Assembly (NCBI GenBank): GCA_015058045.1 | Contig: SVDC01000041.1 | Coordinates: forward strand, 1-34,424 | Length of the DNA stretch: 34,424 bases | Reading direction: 5' to 3' | Source: Cellulosilyticum sp. | GTDB taxonomy: Bacteria > Bacillota > Clostridia > Lachnospirales > Cellulosilyticaceae | In this document: piece after piece, positions 8,652 to 17,157 of the stretch | How positions within the stretch are numbered: the first letter of the stretch is position 1 | How the letters are laid out: the number at the start of each line of letters is the position of its first letter | Made by a program: the position numbers and the translations under genes | The notes under the pieces: generated by a model | The model's input: only the letters and a program-made list of their open reading frames with translations | Database searches by the model: none | Told to the model about the DNA's origin: nothing

Positions 8652-10169
8652 TTACACATCTGTATTTTTAGGCAATGATACCTTAAAGCTGAGTAAATCA
8701 TTCATAAGTTTTGCTTCTATTTTTCCACTATGAAGCTCTACAATATTTTTTACAATTGCTAAACCTAATCCACTACCACCCGTACTATTTCTTGACTGAT
8801 CTGCTCTATAGAATCTTTCAAAGTACTTATTAATCTCTTCCTGTGAAACATCATAAGAAGGATTGCTTACTGCTATAAAAACTTTATTTTTTGTACCTTT
8901 CATTTCTACATAGATTGTTTCATTATCAGGAGAATATTTGATAGCATTTTCAATTAGATTTTCAAATACTCTCGTTATCTTAGCTATATCTACACTAATA
9001 ACTGTATTTGGGGACTCAATATAAGATTCGATTTCTATATTCTTTTCACTCGCTAATGGCATTAATTCTTCTATTAATTGATTTAATAGATTACTTAAAG
9101 AAACCTCTGTTTTTTTAAGTATCACTTTTCCTTGATGTAATTTGGTCAGCTCAAATAAATCTTCAATAATTACTTTTAATTTTTCAGCCTTATTATAGGC
9201 TATTTCTAAATACTTCTTCCTTTCTTCACTTGGATGACTATTGTCTTTAACAAGTCCAATATATCCAATAATTGAAGTAAGTGGTGTTCTTAAATCATGT
9301 GCTACATTTGTTACTAATTCATTTTTACTTTTTTCTGTCTTAATTTTTGCATCGATTTGATATTTTAACTCATCTTCCATATGGGTAATGGTCTCTGCTA
9401 CTCTAGCTAGCTCATCATTACCAACAATCTCTATCTCATAGTCTAAATTCCCTTTAGAAATTTCACCTAAACAGGCAGAGAGGTATTCAATATAGGCAAT
9501 TTTATCCCTTGTTAATCTAAAAATAATTAAAATAAATATAGCTACCGATGTTATAAAGGCTAATATATTTCCTATATTAGTAAATTCTCTATATGAAAAA
9601 GGCTCTAATATACTCTCATTATATAAATAACAAACTTCATTATTAATAATCACAGGATAAATTGCAATGAATCGATCTTGCTCATCACTATACTCATTAT
9701 TATTCGCCTTTTGAATGACTTTATTAAGATTAAGACTTTCTACCACACCATCTTGATACATGATTTTTCCTGTGCCATCTACCAGATAAGTTTGTGAACT
9801 GCTTACATAGCTCCTATTAAAACCTTGATTTATAATCTCATTAACAATCTGCTGAATCTCTTCATCATCTTCTAAATTACTTGTCTTCTCATTTACCCAA
9901 GCTGCTCTTTCTAATATTGCTTCTTGAATATAAGCTCTACTTTCATCATAGTTAATATAAATTTGCCTTCCAAAACCCAAGCTGTATATAAAGTGTGAAA
10001 CACTTACAAATACGATTCCTGAAACACATAATGCTAAAGCTACCATAAAAAGTAGCTCTAGCCATAAGTTCTGCCCTATTGTCTCTCTTAATTCTTTATA
10101 GCTTTGCTTTATCCTATTATTTCTATATAAATGATACCACTTAACTTTTTTATTTACTTTTCTTTTCAT
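8652..10169 (-). CDS. membrane sensor histidine kinase (HAMP-HisKA-HATPase)
   Basis: About 505 residues. A membrane segment near residues 40-64 and a second near 197-218 flank an extracellular sensor region of about 130 residues. HAMP follows, then the phosphorylated histidine in VAHDLRTPLTSIIGY (His291) and an ATPase domain with NLIENAIKYS and GGSGLGLAIVKNI. The H-box resembles VanS-type kinases. An in-frame ATG at 10187 would add six residues, but GGAAGG lies inside that extension, 9 nt before the ATG at 10169, and the upstream ATG has no good site, so I chose 10169. It is 36 bp downstream of the DUF4097-like gene and 134 bp upstream of its probable partner regulator. Confidence 0.92.
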   Translation of the reverse strand: MKRKVNKKVKWYHLYRNNRIKQSYKELRETIGQNLWLELLFMVALALCVSGIVFVSVSHFIYSLGFGRQIYINYDESRAYIQEAILERAAWVNEKTSNLEDDEEIQQIVNEIINQGFNRSYVSSSQTYLVDGTGKIMYQDGVVESLNLNKVIQKANNNEYSDEQDRFIAIYPVIINNEVCYLYNESILEPFSYREFTNIGNILAFITSVAIFILIIFRLTRDKIAYIEYLSACLGEISKGNLDYEIEIVGNDELARVAETITHMEDELKYQIDAKIKTEKSKNELVTNVAHDLRTPLTSIIGYIGLVKDNSHPSEERKKYLEIAYNKAEKLKVIIEDLFELTKLHQGKVILKKTEVSLSNLLNQLIEELMPLASEKNIEIESYIESPNTVISVDIAKITRVFENLIENAIKYSPDNETIYVEMKGTKNKVFIAVSNPSYDVSQEEINKYFERFYRADQSRNSTGGSGLGLAIVKNIVELHSGKIEAKLMNDLLSFKVSLPKNTDV

Positions 10170-10205
10170 AGCCACTTTCCTTCCCATTTAAAGTGGTTGT
10201 CCCAT

Positions 10206-11453
10206 TTATTCAATAACACTACTATATCCACCATCTATTAATTCTAATGTTAGACCTGAATTTCTATTTAATAAAATACAGGTATCTCCATTTCCATATT
10301 GATAAATTAACTGACCATTTTTATTAGTTTCATTAATTGGCTCAAACTCACTCTTAACATTTTTAATGTCATTTTTCGACTGTTCAGCTCGTATATATTC
10401 ATCATCCATATAGCCCAAATCATCATAATACGCATATTCGTTATACTCTTCATCTACATATCTTAATATAAACCCTGGGATATTTGAAGGTAAAGTAAGA
10501 ATTAAGTTACTTTGTCTTGCTTCTTCTAACATTGTTATTTTTTTAGGCACAATAGTTGTCTGAACTTCTATTTCACTTCCTCCTTCTTCTAAGGTAATTG
10601 CTTTAAATGGACCATTTGCATGGATTCTATTAGCTTGTCCCTCTGTAATCAACTTGCACTCTACTTGACTACTTAAGTCAATATCATTTCCTTCACCCTT
10701 TAAACTAATAAGCTCATATTGACCTGTTAAATTTATACTACCATAGTAATTTTCAATTTCCACACTACTTATATTAGTAGAATCTATATTGATTGCTTCA
10801 TGATTCCCTTCAATACTAATCTTCTTAAACTTTCCACTTAAATTTTGCTCCATTCTACCCGTTGTATATAATGTCGTTTCTATTGTTGACTTCATATTGA
10901 GACTATTACTATCAGCTTGAATATTAACCTTTTCATACGCTCCATCTAAAATAATATCTGTATGATACGTGTCTATATCTACATCTTTTACATTAATTTT
11001 ATCTAAATTAATCGTTGATCTATGTTCATTTCTTATATCATTTCCATATGCTTCAACTTTTAGCTTATTAATATCTCCTTCTGGTAAATATAAGTTTAAC
11101 TTAGCTTTATTTTCCTTTACACCTAGCCATATCAGCACATCTTCTATTTTGTTTAAGTTTATATAAGTACTATTTCCTTTTTCCTGTACTTCCAATTGAT
11201 ACTCAGGTGCTATTCCTACTAAATCAATAAAACTCTGTGAAAATTCTACATATGGTGCTTGAGTTGTTGGATGAATCTCCACTGGTACATCTGAGTCAAC
11301 AAAGATATTCTCTAATGCTTGTACTTGTAAATCTTTTTTATCATAGTCTTCATATGTCTTTAATTCTTTATAAAAGATACGTCCTGCTAAAGTTGCACTT
11401 GATATACATCCAGTGAAAAATATAATTGTCAGTATGATAAACCACTTCTTCAT
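10206..11453 (-). CDS. DUF4097-like beta-helical lipoprotein
   Basis: A 415-residue exported protein. The N-terminus is a short positive-hydrophobic signal ending in FFTGC, so Cys16 may be lipidated; the lipobox is imperfect. From about residue 50 to 330 the sequence is a run of short beta strands with recurring pairs such as INLDKINVKDVDID and INLTGQYELISLKG, as in DUF4097 putative adhesin/auto-transporter-like proteins. The C-terminus has a tyrosine- and acid-rich segment around EEYNEYAYYDD. It begins one base after the stop of the membrane-protein gene, using that gene's G8 tract as ribosome binding site. DUF4097 proteins often pair with a DUF1700-like membrane protein; here the pair is coupled to a sensor kinase. 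Function is unknown, probably cell-envelope. Confidence 0.7.
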   Translation of the reverse strand: MKKWFIILTIIFFTGCISSATLAGRIFYKELKTYEDYDKKDLQVQALENIFVDSDVPVEIHPTTQAPYVEFSQSFIDLVGIAPEYQLEVQEKGNSTYINLNKIEDVLIWLGVKENKAKLNLYLPEGDINKLKVEAYGNDIRNEHRSTINLDKINVKDVDIDTYHTDIILDGAYEKVNIQADSNSLNMKSTIETTLYTTGRMEQNLSGKFKKISIEGNHEAINIDSTNISSVEIENYYGSINLTGQYELISLKGEGNDIDLSSQVECKLITEGQANRIHANGPFKAITLEEGGSEIEVQTTIVPKKITMLEEARQSNLILTLPSNIPGFILRYVDEEYNEYAYYDDLGYMDDEYIRAEQSKNDIKNVKSEFEPINETNKNGQLIYQYGNGDTCILLNRNSGLTLELIDGGYSSVIE

Positions 11454-11454
11454 T

Positions 11455-12375
11455 TTAATACCCCCCCCTATTACTATTTCTAATATGAGGTTTCTTATAT
11501 CTTCTTAAAATTCCTCTTATCCATTGTGTAATTGCTAAAAATATAATTAAAATCATTCCTCCAAAGGACATTGCTGTTATTGCTATTAAGACACCTAACG
11601 CAATCAAATTGTCACTAATTTGCGTTGCAACAAAACAAACACTTCCTAGCATGATCACACCACATCCTATACTCCCTAATATGACTGCTAAAAAACATCC
11701 TACAATACATAGTAGGACAAACGCTATAACTGCTATAAGTGGGAGTAGCATTAATGTAATGATGATTTTAGCTAACATCATAATACACTTAAATAAAGTG
11801 CTTCTTTCCTTTTGTTGGTAATATCTTTTATAAACAGGGAAATCTAACTTAGGTTGATTTCCTATCTCCTCATCTAATAATCCTTTACTTATTGACTGTT
11901 TTTCTTTTGATTTTTCTTTTTTTCTTTTAAACAACCTAGGTTCTTTTCTGTTAGGCTTTAATTCATCTTCAATTATTTTTTGAGTAGATTCAGTCATATT
12001 GAATTCTCTATTTTCAATCCCTATGTCCGCTTGTTGGCTTACCTGCTCTCCTTCTTGAAGTATATGTTCTTGATCATTGATTTGTATTTTTTTTGGTGAA
12101 TTCTCTTCAGTATTAATCTGTGCTTCTAATTTAAGTAATGCTCCTTCATTTTCTACTTCATTTTTTATTTGCTTTTCTTCTTGGAGTATGTTTTTATGAA
12201 CTATGCTGCTGTGAATCAATTCTTCATGAGCATTAATTGATGGTTCTTTATCAGGTGGAGCTTGCTGATTTCTTACTTCCTGCTCTTTCTTAAGTATTTG
12301 CCTTGAATCTTCTATAACTTCTTGCTCCAATTCTTCTTCTAAAATATTATAGCTTCTATAATCTCTTTTCTGCAC
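11455..12375 (-). CDS. membrane protein with disordered charged N-terminus and DUF1700-like transmembrane domain
   Basis: A 306-residue protein. Residues 1-190 are Glu/Gln/Lys-rich, without hydrophobic segments, and likely disordered or coiled-coil. Residues 193-285 contain about four membrane spans rich in glycine and isoleucine, a pattern like the C-terminal half of DUF1700 proteins; a basic tail follows. The start is GTG with GGGAGAGGG closely upstream. It leads the operon with the DUF4097-like lipoprotein and the two-component genes, replacing the PadR regulator that often accompanies DUF1700/DUF4097 pairs. The last codons run through eight G, so one missing G would fuse it in frame with the next gene. 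The DUF1700 link rests on topology and context only. Confidence 0.6.
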   Translation of the reverse strand: MQKRDYRSYNILEEELEQEVIEDSRQILKKEQEVRNQQAPPDKEPSINAHEELIHSSIVHKNILQEEKQIKNEVENEGALLKLEAQINTEENSPKKIQINDQEHILQEGEQVSQQADIGIENREFNMTESTQKIIEDELKPNRKEPRLFKRKKEKSKEKQSISKGLLDEEIGNQPKLDFPVYKRYYQQKERSTLFKCIMMLAKIIITLMLLPLIAVIAFVLLCIVGCFLAVILGSIGCGVIMLGSVCFVATQISDNLIALGVLIAITAMSFGGMILIIFLAITQWIRGILRRYKKPHIRNSNRGGY

Positions 12376-12450
12376 GTGACCCTCTCCCTATTTCCTTAGT
12401 CAACTCATCATACCTTATAATTCTTAATCTACTTACCCTAGCATATTAAT

Positions 12451-12464
12451 ATTTCTTAAGAAAT
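12451..12464. promoter_or_regulatory. perfect 14-bp palindrome upstream of the envelope-sensing operon
   Basis: ATTTCTTAAGAAAT is a perfect palindrome about 75-90 nt upstream of the GTG start of the membrane-protein gene. It is a plausible site for a dimeric regulator, perhaps the OmpR-type regulator of this operon. No further evidence is available. Confidence 0.35.
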
Positions 12465-12537
12465 GTATAAATCATATCTCATTTTATATATTGAGGTATA
12501 GCATTCCTATTTAGTATAACTCTTATAACAGGATAAA

Positions 12538-12564
12538 GGAGGTATCGCGAAATGCGATACCTCC
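12538..12564 (-). terminator. strong GC-rich hairpin after the xylose repressor gene
   Basis: GGAGGTATCGC and GCGATACCTCC form a perfect 11-bp stem with a 5-nt loop. On the minus strand the distal arm is followed only by TTTATCC, a weak U-tract. It is the best terminator candidate downstream of the ROK gene, but it may also be one end of the hairpin-rich element described with it. Confidence 0.5.
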
Positions 12565-12660
12565 AAAAATTAGGCATATTCTAGCTCATAAGGGCGAAAA
12601 AAGTGTTTCTGGAAGAAATTCTTTTTTCGGACGACTGAGCGGATGTATTTTGCCACAACC
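12538..12660. repeat. hairpin-rich intergenic element, possible dispersed repeat or structured RNA
   Basis: The 307-nt spacer 12376-12682 holds two strong hairpins. Besides the GC-rich hairpin at 12538-12564, CGAAAAAAG (12595-12603) pairs perfectly with CTTTTTTCG (12621-12629), and inside it TTTCT (12606-12610) pairs with AGAAA (12614-12618) around a 3-nt loop. On the minus strand GGCA..GCTC and GAGC..TGCC flank this hairpin and could close an outer helix. The flanking segment looks more GC-rich than nearby spacers. I do not recognise a known RNA family. No open frame fits. Confidence 0.4.
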
Positions 12661-12682
12661 TCTTTACTTCATGCTTCATCCT

Positions 12683-13840
12683 TTATTCATTCTCATTATT
12701 AATCTTATAAAAATCAACAATTGGTAATAATCCTGCTCCAATAGCTGTTGTATTTCTAATATCTGAAAAATGAATTTCTAAATCCAATTTTCCTAATACA
12801 TCATCATATTGGTTCATTAAATTTTGTAAGTGCTCTTCTTCTTCTTTTATAAATCGTCCAACTTTTCCACCTACTATAATTTTTTGAATATCCAATACCA
12901 TAGATAAGTTATAAATGGTCATAAGTAAAACCTCTATAGCTTCTATTAAAATGGTTATGGCTTCTTTATTCTTCTCTTGAACTAACTCTTGAAATTTAGA
13001 AAATCCTTTTATTTCATTTCCTGTTTTCTCAATATAACGTTGCACCAAACTGTGTGTAGAAATATAATCTTCTACTCTATATTGTTTTCCTGTTTCTCTC
13101 TCTCTAAAGTGCATACGCCCAAATTCACCGGCACGTCCACTAGTTCCTGTAAATAGATCTCCATTTACAAAGATACCCCCTCCTAAACCTTCATTGATTC
13201 CTATGTATAATAAGTTACTTCCATCTTCATATTTTCCTAGTGACTTCTCAGCAAGTAAAGATAAATTGGCTTCATTTTCGATATAGATAGTTGAATCAAA
13301 GAGATTATAGATATGCTCTAATGAAATTTCTCTATATCCCATATTTGTCTGCTCAATAACTCCTAAATTCTGATTGATTGTTCCTGGGATTGAAATTCCT
13401 ACGCCAAGAATAGCATCCTCTTCAATATTAAGTTCATTCATTCCTTCTTGGATTAACACTTTTCCTTGTGCAATATACTCATCTAACTCTCCACGTTCAC
13501 ATTCATGTTCTTTAATTAAAAGTGTCTCTTCTAATAAGTTAGTAAATACAACAACAACTTTATACTTACTAATACTCATCCCAATAGAAATCCTTGAATT
13601 TGGAATAAGCTTAATAATCTTAGGTTTACGCCCACCTGTATAAATATCTGATTCTACCTCTTCAATAATGCCTTCTTGCTTTAGATCATTAATATTGGTT
13701 GTTACAGTTGGAATACTTATTTTGAGTGTGTATGCAATATCTAATTTAGTTAGATGTTCGCCTTTCCCAATTAACTGTAAGATTCTTTTATAGTTTGTCT
13801 CTTTAATTAGATTACCTTTTGGTATCACTCGTTTATTCAT
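12683..13840 (-). CDS. xylR: ROK-family transcriptional repressor of xylose genes (XylR-like)
   Basis: A 385-residue ROK repressor. The N-terminal winged helix (about 15-70) carries KLDIAYTLKISIPTVTTNI. The ROK sugar-binding domain follows with GVGISIPG and GLGGGIFVNGDLFTG, then SGRAGEFGRMHF. The zinc-binding cysteine cluster (CxCGxxGC) of most ROK proteins is absent: there is no cysteine in the stretch after GEFGRM. This degeneration is seen in some XylR-type repressors. It sits directly downstream of xylB-xylA, so xylose is the likely inducer (inference). GAGG precedes the ATG. A hairpin at 14000-14042 and its own promoter candidate suggest separate transcription. Confidence 0.88.
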   Translation of the reverse strand: MNKRVIPKGNLIKETNYKRILQLIGKGEHLTKLDIAYTLKISIPTVTTNINDLKQEGIIEEVESDIYTGGRKPKIIKLIPNSRISIGMSISKYKVVVVFTNLLEETLLIKEHECERGELDEYIAQGKVLIQEGMNELNIEEDAILGVGISIPGTINQNLGVIEQTNMGYREISLEHIYNLFDSTIYIENEANLSLLAEKSLGKYEDGSNLLYIGINEGLGGGIFVNGDLFTGTSGRAGEFGRMHFRERETGKQYRVEDYISTHSLVQRYIEKTGNEIKGFSKFQELVQEKNKEAITILIEAIEVLLMTIYNLSMVLDIQKIIVGGKVGRFIKEEEEHLQNLMNQYDDVLGKLDLEIHFSDIRNTTAIGAGLLPIVDFYKINNENE

Positions 13841-13913
13841 AATCCTTCCTCACAACTTTCTTTTATATTTATTACTATATAACTTTATCTTATGTACACC
13901 GACTATCCTCTAC

Positions 13914-13942
13914 ATTATAGTGGTTATGTTATCAATTATTAA
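13914..13942 (-). promoter_or_regulatory. candidate promoter of the ROK repressor gene
   Basis: On the minus strand TTAATA (13937-13942) and a perfect TATAAT (13914-13919) are 17 nt apart, about 75 nt upstream of the ATG. The -35 is a 4/6 match. Confidence 0.45.
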
Positions 13943-13999
13943 CTTAATTCATTATACATCATTTTTAATTTAATACTATATTCATTTTATTATATATGA

Positions 14000-14042
14000 T
14001 TTAAGCCTCTAAAAGTAGATCTACTACCTCTAGAGACTTAAA
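14000..14042 (-). terminator. hairpin after xylA
   Basis: TTTAAGcCTCTA (14000-14011) pairs with TAGAGaCTTAAA (14031-14042) with one mismatch, and the loop carries the palindrome GTAGATCTAC. It lies about 35 nt beyond the xylA stop codon. There is no clear U-run, so it could be a weak terminator or an mRNA-stabilising 3' structure. Confidence 0.5.
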
Positions 14043-14078
14043 TTTTGTTATCTTTGATTAATAATGATTGATAAATTT

Positions 14079-15401
14079 TTATTCTTGATTATAGATATAT
14101 TGGTTAACAACTGTTTCTAACCATTCTTGTCTACCAGATGCATTAGCGATTGGTGCTTGTTTAAGTGCATAAGCTTCAAGTTCTTTTAATCCTACATTTC
14201 CTTGTACGATTTCTTTACCAATACCTTCAGAAAAGCTTGCATAACGTTTAGCAACAAACTCTTCTAATACTCCATCTTGTAATAATTTATAAGCTACTTT
14301 TAAGCCTTTAGCAAAAGTATCCATACCTGCAATGTAAGCAAGGAATAAATCTTCCTCTTCAAAAGATGCTCTTCTTACTTTTGAATCAAAGTTAAGTCCA
14401 CCTGGTGCAATACCACCAGCTTTAAGAATTTCATACATTGCCATTGTTGCATCATAGATATTTGTTGGGAATTGATCTGTATCCCATCCAAGCATTAAGT
14501 CACCTTGGTTTGCATCTACACTACCAAGTACATTATTAATGCGGCACATATTAAGTTCATGTTGGAATGTATGTTGTGCAAGTGTTGCATGGTTTGCTTC
14601 AATATTCATTTTGAAGTATGCTTCTAAGTTATACTTTCTAAGGAATGCAAGTACTGTAGCTGTATCAAAATCATATTGATGTTTTGTTGGTTCTTTTGGT
14701 TTTGGTTCGATTAAGAATTGTCCTGTGAAACCAATTTCTTTAGCATAATCTACAGCCATTTGAAGAAGTCTTGCAAAGTTATCAAGTTCAAGACCTGTAT
14801 CTGTGTTAAGAAGTGTTTCATAACCTTCTCTACCACCCCAGAATACATAGTTTTCTCCACCTAATTCTTTTGTTACTTCAATTGCTTTTTTAATTTGAGC
14901 ACCTGCATAAGCAAATACTTCTGCATTACAAGTTGTTCCTGCACCATGAACGAAACGTTTGTTATTGAAACAGTTCGCTGTACCCCAAAGTAATTTTTTA
15001 CCTGTTTGATTCATTTTTTCTTTTATGTATGCTACAACAGTATCTAAGATTTCATTTGTTTCTGTTAAATCTTTACCTTCTGGTGCAATATCTCTATCAT
15101 GGAAACAGAAATAATCAATTCCCATTTTTTCCATAAACTCAAAACCAGCATCTACTTTTGCTTTAGCAATTTCAATAGGATCTTCCATACGATTCCATGG
15201 TCTTGAAGCTGATTCTGCACCAAATGGATCTCCACCTTCTGCACAAAGTGTGTGCCACCAAGACATAGCAAATCTTAAGTGTTCACCCATTGTTTTGTCA
15301 CCAATTTTTTCATCTTTGTTATAATGTTTAAATGCTAGTGGATTAGTTGATTGTGGTCCTTCATATGGTATCTTTCCAATTCCTTTAAAAATTTCTCCCA
15401 T
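14079..15401 (-). CDS. xylA: xylose isomerase, class II
   Basis: Interconverts D-xylose and D-xylulose in the cytoplasm. The 440-residue length and residue numbering match class II enzymes: His101 and Asp104 in FHDRD, Glu232 and Lys234 in IEPKPKEP, Glu268 and His271 in IEANHA, Asp296 in SVDANQGD, Asp307 and Asp309 in WDTDQFP, and Asp339 in LNFDSK, so both metal sites and the catalytic residues are present. AAGGAGG lies 8 nt before the ATG. The gene is 116 bp downstream of xylB, with AATGAA..TTCATT near a possible TTTACA box in the gap, so an extra internal promoter is possible. Confidence 0.98.
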   Translation of the reverse strand: MGEIFKGIGKIPYEGPQSTNPLAFKHYNKDEKIGDKTMGEHLRFAMSWWHTLCAEGGDPFGAESASRPWNRMEDPIEIAKAKVDAGFEFMEKMGIDYFCFHDRDIAPEGKDLTETNEILDTVVAYIKEKMNQTGKKLLWGTANCFNNKRFVHGAGTTCNAEVFAYAGAQIKKAIEVTKELGGENYVFWGGREGYETLLNTDTGLELDNFARLLQMAVDYAKEIGFTGQFLIEPKPKEPTKHQYDFDTATVLAFLRKYNLEAYFKMNIEANHATLAQHTFQHELNMCRINNVLGSVDANQGDLMLGWDTDQFPTNIYDATMAMYEILKAGGIAPGGLNFDSKVRRASFEEEDLFLAYIAGMDTFAKGLKVAYKLLQDGVLEEFVAKRYASFSEGIGKEIVQGNVGLKELEAYALKQAPIANASGRQEWLETVVNQYIYNQE

Positions 15402-15517
15402 TTTTATAGCCTCCTTATATTTTCCTTATATTATTTTAATGAATTTGATACTTTCATTGTAAACACATTTATAGATTCAAAACTTATCTTCAAAAATCTA
15501 CTGAATTAATAAGTTAT

Positions 15518-17050
15518 CTACTCACTAAGTAAAGTATGTTGTTCTTTAAAGGTTTCCTTTAAATTTTTATAGAGTTCTTTGTATACTGGATAGAATTTCT
15601 TATAATATGTAACATTTTCTTGAATTGGTGCTTGAGTACGTTTGATACCTATAATCTTTTCACAAGCTTCTTTTTCATCTTTATAAACGCCAGTTCCAAC
15701 ACCAGCTAAAATAGCTACACCTAATGCTGGGCCTTCTGAAACATTAATTGTCTTGACTTCTGTATTGAAAAGATCTGCATGAATTTGTCTCCATACATCA
15801 CTCTTACCTCCACCACCAGACATCTTAATACTTGTGATTGGTATATTATTTTCTCTAATGAGCTCTAAACAATCTAGTAAACTATATCCAACACCCTCCA
15901 TAATTGCTTTTACCATATGACCTTTTCCTTGATTAGCTCTTATGCCAAAGAAAACGCCACTTGCATATGGATCCATATGAGGTGTCCTTTCTCCCATTAA
16001 ATATGGTAGGTACATTAATCCCTCACTACCAGCAGGAATTTCTCTTGCTTGGTCTGTTAATATTTCGTATACATCGCAACCTTTTTGTGCTGCTTCTTCT
16101 TTTTCTTCTTTACAAAATGTATCTCTATACCACTTAAGTGATAAGCCAGCACCTTGAGTTACACCCATTACATGCCATGTGTTTGGAATAGCATGGCAGA
16201 AAGTTTGAATACGTCCTTCTACATCTGTAACAACTGAATCTGTATAAGCAAATACAACACCTGATGAACCAATTGTTGCAGATACATCTCCACTTGATAC
16301 AATACCATTACCTATTGCACCAGCTGCCTGGTCTCCTGCTCCACCTACAACTGCTGTAATTGTACTAAGTCCCGTTTCTTTTGCTACTTCTTCTGTTATG
16401 TATCCTGTAATATCATGTGATTCTACTACTTTTGCTAAGAAATCTTTATTAATATCTAGCATCTCAAGTAGCTCTTCACTCCAATCACGTTTTCTAATAT
16501 CTAACATCTGCATACCACTGGCATCAGATACTTCTGTCATAAGACTTCCTGTTAGTTTATATCTAATATAATCTTTTGGTAAAAGAACTTTATCAATCTT
16601 ACTATAATTTTCTGGCTCATTATTGCGAACCCATAATAATTTAGCTAAAGTAAATGCTGCAATCGCTGGATTACCTGTTATAGCAACTAATTTCTCTCTG
16701 CCCACTACTTCTTCAATCTGTTTAGCTTCTGCTGTCGTACGGTTATCACACCAAATGATGGAGTCTCTAATCACCTGTCCCTCTTTATCTAGTAGTACAA
16801 GTCCATGCATTTGTCCTGAAAGACCAATTCCCTTAATTTTTGTAGCATCAACTTTTGTTTCATCTAAAATTTCTTTTAAACTTCCTTTAGTTGCGTCCCA
16901 CCAAGAATCAGGTTTTTGCTCCGCCCAACCAATCTTCTTCTGAATAATATCATACTCTTTTAAGGCACTTCCAATTACATTTCCTTCAACATCAAATAGT
17001 ACTGTCTTCGTCCCAGATGTCCCTATATCGATTCCAATTAGATAATCCAC
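15518..17050 (-). CDS. xylB: xylulokinase
   Basis: Phosphorylates D-xylulose with ATP to xylulose-5-phosphate, feeding the pentose phosphate or phosphoketolase routes. The 510-residue protein is a complete FGGY-family kinase: nucleotide-binding GIDIGTSGTKTVLFD at the N-terminus, the xylulose-binding SGQMHG (78-83), catalytic Asp240 in GGAGDQAAGAIG, and the second FGGY signature around MSGGGGKSDVWRQ. The start is GTG with AAAGGGGG 7 nt upstream; the ATG just before it is out of frame. It leads the xylB-xylA order, with a promoter candidate at 17089-17117. No xylose transporter is in the window. Confidence 0.97.
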   Translation of the reverse strand: MDYLIGIDIGTSGTKTVLFDVEGNVIGSALKEYDIIQKKIGWAEQKPDSWWDATKGSLKEILDETKVDATKIKGIGLSGQMHGLVLLDKEGQVIRDSIIWCDNRTTAEAKQIEEVVGREKLVAITGNPAIAAFTLAKLLWVRNNEPENYSKIDKVLLPKDYIRYKLTGSLMTEVSDASGMQMLDIRKRDWSEELLEMLDINKDFLAKVVESHDITGYITEEVAKETGLSTITAVVGGAGDQAAGAIGNGIVSSGDVSATIGSSGVVFAYTDSVVTDVEGRIQTFCHAIPNTWHVMGVTQGAGLSLKWYRDTFCKEEKEEAAQKGCDVYEILTDQAREIPAGSEGLMYLPYLMGERTPHMDPYASGVFFGIRANQGKGHMVKAIMEGVGYSLLDCLELIRENNIPITSIKMSGGGGKSDVWRQIHADLFNTEVKTINVSEGPALGVAILAGVGTGVYKDEKEACEKIIGIKRTQAPIQENVTYYKKFYPVYKELYKNLKETFKEQHTLLSE

Positions 17051-17088
17051 ACCATTGCCCCCTTTTCAGTCTTTTTTCTTATATCTAA

Positions 17089-17117
17089 ATATTAATATCT
17101 TTTCTGATAAATTGCAA
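17089..17117 (-). promoter_or_regulatory. candidate promoter of xylB-xylA
   Basis: TTGCAA (17112-17117) and TAATAT (17089-17094) on the minus strand are separated by 17 nt, about 40 nt upstream of the GTG start of xylB. The -10 is a 4/6 match. I found no clear Bacillus-type XylR operator. Confidence 0.4.
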
Positions 17118-17157
17118 TACTTTTTATATGTATTTTAAAAAGTTATTTTTTTATCAG

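Noticed and set aside
13374..13643. Plus-strand frame of 89 residues within the ROK repressor gene
   Set aside because: Antisense shadow of a well-supported coding sequence without its own ribosome site.
15402..15517. Bacillus-type XylR operator or catabolite-responsive element between xylB and xylA
   Set aside because: AATGAA..TTCATT is a short inverted repeat, but nothing matches the known operator or a cre consensus well enough to annotate.
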